From Chitinophaga horti (GTDB taxonomy: Bacteria; Bacteroidota; Bacteroidia; Chitinophagales; Chitinophagaceae): a stretch of DNA of 64,000 nucleotides. Shown one piece after another: positions 60,434-64,000 of this stretch (positions within the stretch are counted from its first letter, which is position 1; every line of letters begins with the position of its first letter). The notes beneath the pieces were generated by a model that made no database searches, was not told the DNA's origin, and was given only the letters and a program-made list of their open reading frames with translations. The translations under genes were made by a program, and so were the position numbers. The stretch lies in NCBI RefSeq assembly GCF_022867795.2, contig NZ_CP107006.1, positions 5,332,001-5,396,000 on the forward strand, in the 5' to 3' direction.

Positions 60434-61295
60434 TTATCACTTCTCCTCCGTTTGGATGTAATACTTGTCCTGTGATATAACTGGCATCGTCAGAAGCCAG
60501 GAATACATAGCTGGGCGCAATTTCAGTCGGCTGGCCGGCTCTTTTCAAAGGCACGTCCGAACCAAATTCCGCCACATGGTCGGCCGGGAAGGTGGCCGGT
60601 ATCAGCGGCGTCCACACCGGGCCCGGGGCCACTGCGTTTACCCTGATGCCTTTATCTGCCAGCTGCGCGCTCAGCGCCCTGGTAAAACTTACGATAGCGC
60701 CTTTGGTAGACGAGTAGTCGACCAGATTAGCGCTGCCGCGGTAGGCCGTTACAGAGGTAGTGTTGATGATACACGCACCTTTGGACATATGTCGTAATGC
60801 CGCTTTAGTGAGATAAAACATCGAAAAGATGTTTACCGAAAATGTTTTCTGCAGCTGCTGTGCGGTAATATCTTCTATACTTTCCTGCGGATATTGCACG
60901 GCGGCGTTGTTGACAAGGATGTCTATTTTACCGAAGCTGCTCATCGCCTCGGCGATCAGTTCTTCGCAATGCGTTTCTGCGCTGATGTCGCCAGGTACGC
61001 ACACGGCTTTACGGCCACGTTCTTCTACTTCGCGGCGGGTGTGGTAGGCATCTTCTTCTTCTTCAAGATAAGAGATGACAACATCGGCGCCTTCGTCGGC
61101 GAACGCCAATGCTACGGCGCGGCCGATGCCGCTATCGCCACCGGTGATGATGGCTACTTTACCTTCCAGGCGGCCTTTTCTGGGATCACTTCTCGGTTCT
61201 GCTACTGGCTTTGGTATCATTTCGGTTTCCACGCCAGGCTGGTGGTCCTGGTGTTGTGGCGGGCGAATTTCCTGCTTTTCGTTTGTCTTTTGCAT
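60426..61295 (-). CDS. SDR-family oxidoreductase (YhxC/YghA-like)
   Basis: 289 residues with a 35-residue Pro/Gln/His-rich N-terminal extension. NAD(P)-binding TGGDSGIG (51-58), NNAA (129-132), catalytic Y194 and K198 in YSSTKGA. Typical of the YghA/YhxC group of SDRs often found beside stress genes. Substrate unknown. It overlaps topoisomerase IB by 8 bases at its 3' end. Upstream 112 bases lead to the DUF892 gene on the same strand. Confidence 0.9.
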   Translation of the reverse strand: MQKTNEKQEIRPPQHQDHQPGVETEMIPKPVAEPRSDPRKGRLEGKVAIITGGDSGIGRAVALAFADEGADVVISYLEEEEDAYHTRREVEERGRKAVCVPGDISAETHCEELIAEAMSSFGKIDILVNNAAVQYPQESIEDITAQQLQKTFSVNIFSMFYLTKAALRHMSKGACIINTTSVTAYRGSANLVDYSSTKGAIVSFTRALSAQLADKGIRVNAVAPGPVWTPLIPATFPADHVAEFGSDVPLKRAGQPTEIAPSYVFLASDDASYITGQVLHPNGGEVING

Positions 61296-61407
61296 AGCGA
61301 TGTAAGGGTTTCAAAAAAGGTTGACGGCCGGCCCTATGTCTCTATTGTTTATGATAGATGGATGATTAACTCAGGGTAACAAAAGGCCAGGCCGTCAATG
61401 CTTCCAA

Positions 61408-62013
61408 TTATTCAGATAATGCTTCTTCGTTTACATTGTTCTCTGCCACGCTGGTAAGCAAAGTGTCTGCTTCTTTTTCTTCGTCGAGTGTTTGCTGCAG
61501 CAGGTCTGCGATTTCATCGTGACCCATTTTCTGAGCGAGGGTACGCAGGCAGCCGTAAGAGGCGATCTCGTAGTGCTCAATTTTCTGGGAGGCGATGATG
61601 ATGCCGGCGTCGCGCACCATAGAATCCGCTTCTGTGTCTGCAATTACTTCTTCACCTTCTTCGATAAGACCTTCCATTGCCGGACATTTTTTGCCCTGAG
61701 GTTTTTTACCCAACAGTTCGAAGATTTGCTCCAGGCGCTCTACCTGGCCTTTAGTTACTTCTACGTGTTCGGAAATGCAATCTACCAGTTCCGCTGTAGT
61801 AGCCGCTTTCTGCATTTTACCGAGCGCTTTTACGAGATGTTTCTCTGCCCAGTAAATGTCTTTCAGTTGCTCTACAAACAATTCGTGAAATTTGGAGTTC
61901 TCCATTTCGCTCGTCATGCTCTTTTTAGCAGTGCTGCGAGCAGGGGTAGAGCGTGCAGTTGTGCTGCGTCCGTTAGTTGCCTTGGTGCTTTTTGAAGCTG
62001 TTTTGGTGGCCAT
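61408..62013 (-). CDS. DUF892 ferritin-like protein (YciE/YciF type)
   Basis: 201 residues. A Lys/Thr/Ser-rich N-terminus (about 1-33, TASKSTKATNGRS) precedes the ferritin-like four-helix bundle (about 36-195). Diiron ligands are seen in the ELFVEQLKDIYWAEKHL and EHVEVTKGQVERLEQIF helices and in IASQKIEHYEIASYGCLRTLAQ. YciE/YciF proteins are general-stress bacterioferritin-like proteins. The basic tail could bind DNA, as in Dps-like proteins. Alone, 112 bases from the SDR gene. Confidence 0.9.
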   Translation of the reverse strand: MATKTASKSTKATNGRSTTARSTPARSTAKKSMTSEMENSKFHELFVEQLKDIYWAEKHLVKALGKMQKAATTAELVDCISEHVEVTKGQVERLEQIFELLGKKPQGKKCPAMEGLIEEGEEVIADTEADSMVRDAGIIIASQKIEHYEIASYGCLRTLAQKMGHDEIADLLQQTLDEEKEADTLLTSVAENNVNEEALSE

Positions 62014-62085
62014 AACATTTAGTTTTTTAAATAAGGTTTACAATTGCGGATATGCCGCCGCTATATTAAAGCGCCGGCAATATTT

Positions 62086-62844
62086 TTATTTATTGGGGAA
62101 TGGATATTTATCACCTTTGTCAGTTTCGCCGGAAAGCTCACTGTCGGACGATTGTTCTTCCACGTCGTTGTTCTCTTCACTTTCTTCCTGAGATAACGGA
62201 TCTTTGCCTGCTACATCCCTTTTATCCTGCGCAGGGACTTTTTCATGTTGAGACACTTCTTCGGCTGGAATCGTGTTCTTGTCCGTCAGCTCGTCGAAGT
62301 CTTCACCTTCTGCCTTTGATTCCTTTTGCGGACCGGCGCCTGGTGAGGCATCGCCTTTAGGTGCGGAAGGATCGTCACCTTCTGGTTTCGATTCCTTTTG
62401 CTGTCCGGCGGACTGCTGTGGGCTGGATCCCGCTTGTTGGCCTTCGGATGCTTGCTGTGGGTTTGATCCTGCTTGCTGGCCTTCGGAAGATTGCTGTGCG
62501 TCCGACCCTGTTTGGTTTCCGGCAGATTGTTGCGCGTCCGATCCCGCTTGCTGGCCTTCGGAAGATTGCTGTGCGTCCGACCCTGTTTGGTTTCCGGCAG
62601 ATTGTTGCGCGTCCGATCCCGCTTGTTGCCCGGCGGATGACTGCTTGTCATCGCCCGGAGCCGCATTGTGCCTGGGCTCTGTGGCCGGGTCACGGTCGGA
62701 ACCTGGCGATTCGGGGTCCACAGGAAATTTAGTTTCATCCGGACGGTCGCCTGTATTCGGCTGGCCGCCGAGGCTGCCAGTCTCCGGACGATTAACTGGC
62801 TTTTGTGCCACCGGTGAAGTCGGGTTTTCTCCTTTATTATTCAT
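62086..62844 (-). CDS. Hydrophilic repeat-rich hypothetical protein
   Basis: 252 residues, no signal peptide or membrane span, made mostly of Gln/Ser/Gly/Ala/Asp. In the middle, a 25-residue unit (QQAGSDAQQ, SAGNQTGSDAQQSSEG) is present in two perfect DNA copies of 75 bases (62471-62545 and 62546-62620) with diverged partial copies on each side (SNPQQASEGQQAGSSPQQ). An acidic C-terminal part ends QSSDSELSGETDKGDKYPFPNK. Predicted disordered, similar in character to desiccation or stress hydrophilins. Its neighbours are stress genes (DUF892, SDR). Antisense open frames are mirrors of the repeat. No family recognised. Confidence 0.65.
   Translation of the reverse strand: MNNKGENPTSPVAQKPVNRPETGSLGGQPNTGDRPDETKFPVDPESPGSDRDPATEPRHNAAPGDDKQSSAGQQAGSDAQQSAGNQTGSDAQQSSEGQQAGSDAQQSAGNQTGSDAQQSSEGQQAGSNPQQASEGQQAGSSPQQSAGQQKESKPEGDDPSAPKGDASPGAGPQKESKAEGEDFDELTDKNTIPAEEVSQHEKVPAQDKRDVAGKDPLSQEESEENNDVEEQSSDSELSGETDKGDKYPFPNK
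62471..62620. repeat. Perfect 75-bp tandem duplication inside the hydrophilic gene
   Basis: Two 75-base units (62471-62545 and 62546-62620), identical except at the far edge where the second runs on into GCTTGTTGCC instead of GCTTGCTGGC. It encodes two identical 25-residue repeats and should be unstable in copy number. Confidence 0.85.
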
Positions 62845-63162
62845 AACTCTGGTTTTAATCTGTTGTAAACATGGTTTGCCTTAAATTGTCGTGCTATAGA
62901 GGGTTTCGAGGGGTATAGCAACTGGATCAAATGCCATTCCCTTAAACGCTGCCGGGGATTTTTTTATCAGTTTGTAGCTATTACGGTACAAGTTCGGAAG
63001 TAAAATGCATGATTCTTGCGGATAAGCAGCCGCTACTACTGTATATCGTGCGTGCCGTAAAGGGTTTACGTGTGGAAATGCACATTTAATCTGTGGAAAA
63101 TGTTGCACAGCTTTACATAGCAGTGTTATTAACTTTAACTTGTATTATCCTTTTCTATATCA
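62845..63162. other. Intergenic region between divergent genes
   Basis: 318 bases separating the hydrophilic protein (minus strand) and the sensor kinase (plus strand). The right third is A/T-rich and could hold the promoter of the kinase, but no TAnnTTTG box in good position was found. A short open frame on the minus strand (62881-63108) has no coding look. Confidence 0.6.
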
Positions 63163-64000
63163 ATGCATAGCGCGCTTCATAAAAAAGTAAGGTTCGGGTT
63201 CTACGTAGCGTTCATCATTATTATCGCTGCCTCTATCTTTTCCTACCTGGTTGCTAAAAACCTGGTGGAGAATGCAAACATGTCCAGTCACACGATTGAA
63301 GTGTCGCGACGGCTGGAGGTGATTACCAAAGAACTAAAAGCGGCCGAAGCAGCCGTAAGAGGCTACAACCTTACCGGCGACAGTAGCTTTCTGCAACCGG
63401 GCATGGAGGAACGCAACCGCATTATCGAAGACGAATACCGGCTACTGCGCCGCATCACGGCCGACCATCCCGCACAGCAACGCCACCTCGATACACTGAA
63501 AGAACTGCTGGACATTAAATACTACCAGTTGCTGGAATCGCAACGCCACCGTACCACCAACCTGACTGCAAAAACGGCGGTGCGGCAGGGCGAAATAAGC
63601 ATGGACCGCATCGATAAGAAAGTAGGGGACATGACGCACATCGAACAAACGATCCTGAAGCAACGCCAGCAAAACTTCCAGTTCTTTTCCAACCTGTGGG
63701 TGCCTGTACTGCTCATCGTATCGCTGTTCGCGATATTCCTGGGCGTTTATTCCTACGTAGTATTAAATAAGGAGTTCCGGTTACAGTTACATATAGAAGC
63801 ACGCATGCGCAACTATCAGCGGGAGCTGCAGGATAATATTGCCCTGTTAAACAAAAGCAACCTGGAACTGGAGCAGTTTGCCTACGTGGCCTCCCATGAC
63901 TTGCAGGAGCCGCTGCGTAAAATATCCACCTTCAGCGACCGGTTACAGCTGAAATATAAAGAACACCTGCCGGACGAGGCCGCCCAGTTATTAGAGAGGA
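63163..64000 (+). CDS. CHASE3-type membrane sensor histidine kinase, cut by the window end
   Basis: Start ATG at 63163. TM1 at about 10-32, CHASE3 helical periplasmic domain (about 38-180, RRLEVITKELKAAEAAVRGYNLTGD), TM2 at about 183-205, a coiled coil, then HisKA with ASHDLQEPLRKI. The ATPase domain is beyond position 64000. The HDLQEP HisKA is the same subtype as in the kinase at 1588. The domain order CHASE3-HisKA is typical of light- or osmo-related kinases, but the signal is not known. The last visible codon is at the window edge; no frameshift seen. Confidence 0.88.
   Translation, partial: MHSALHKKVRFGFYVAFIIIIAASIFSYLVAKNLVENANMSSHTIEVSRRLEVITKELKAAEAAVRGYNLTGDSSFLQPGMEERNRIIEDEYRLLRRITADHPAQQRHLDTLKELLDIKYYQLLESQRHRTTNLTAKTAVRQGEISMDRIDKKVGDMTHIEQTILKQRQQNFQFFSNLWVPVLLIVSLFAIFLGVYSYVVLNKEFRLQLHIEARMRNYQRELQDNIALLNKSNLELEQFAYVASHDLQEPLRKISTFSDRLQLKYKEHLPDEAAQLLER

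Noticed and set aside
62273..62884. Cys/Ser-rich repeat frame on the plus strand
   Set aside because: Antisense of the Gln/Ser/Gly repeat of the 62086-62844 gene, which has the more natural composition and start.

Overview
The window looks like chromosomal DNA of a Bacteroidota species, most likely of the family Chitinophagaceae (Chitinophaga-like). This rests on two SusC/SusD-type outer-membrane uptake systems, a FecI/FecR sigma/anti-sigma pair, a DUF6377 regulator, DUF4843 and PKD-like lipoproteins, a Rieske/HflX pair, and promoter boxes of the Bacteroidota type (TAnnTTTG). No transposase, integrase, phage module or CRISPR array was seen. One tRNA (Asn, GTT) is present.

Layout. 1-3638: an Rsb-type partner-switching module (STAS tail, RsbT kinase, RsbT-SpoIIE phosphatase, histidine kinase with an N-terminal RsbT-like domain, CheY-like receiver). 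3640-5693: an OmpR/HAMP-kinase two-component pair on the minus strand. 5844-10960: single genes (Usp-like protein, bestrophin, DUF1003 membrane protein, Zn-peptidase-like protein, DUF1801, GNAT, DUF6157). 11066-21576: an ECF sigma, FecR, SusC (with STN domain), SusD, DUF4843, PKD-like, TlpA operon closed by a strong terminator. 21714-24540: a DUF2185 protein and the DarT/DarG DNA ADP-ribosylation toxin-antitoxin pair. 24967-33939: a polysaccharide utilisation locus with a DUF6377 regulator, SusC, a frameshifted SusD and a secreted GH31 alpha-glucosidase. 33941-40221: Rieske protein, HflX, an acidic protein, an S9 peptidase, an enoyl-CoA hydratase and a small outer-membrane barrel. 40419-43373: a large hybrid kinase.

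43362-55896 is an expanded kdp potassium-uptake cluster, all on the minus strand. In transcription order it holds a sigma54-type response regulator, a 49-aa membrane peptide, a small paralog protein, a GNAT enzyme, a second paralog, a 27-aa membrane peptide, kdpF, kdpA, kdpB, kdpC, an outer-membrane barrel, a short KdpD sensor and a separate histidine kinase. KdpE is missing, and the sigma54 activator may replace it. 56087-62844 is a stress/DNA-repair block (LigD polymerase domain, Ku, topoisomerase IB, SDR, DUF892 ferritin-like protein, repeat-rich hydrophilic protein). The window ends inside a CHASE3-type sensor kinase.

The most unusual signals are non-coding. One is a ~40-bp operator/promoter-like element in four copies (7431, 7528, 9801, 22644). 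Another is a three-way-junction RNA candidate in the leader of a GNAT gene (9927-9999). Others are five 11-bp tandem repeats upstream of the kdp genes, two diverged palindromic intergenic repeats in opposite orientation (38179-38410 and 54327-54545), and several strong hairpins. Coding oddities are a one-base frameshift in the second SusD, an Hpt-like domain with Arg in place of the phosphorylatable His, and a coding-like tail just behind darG.
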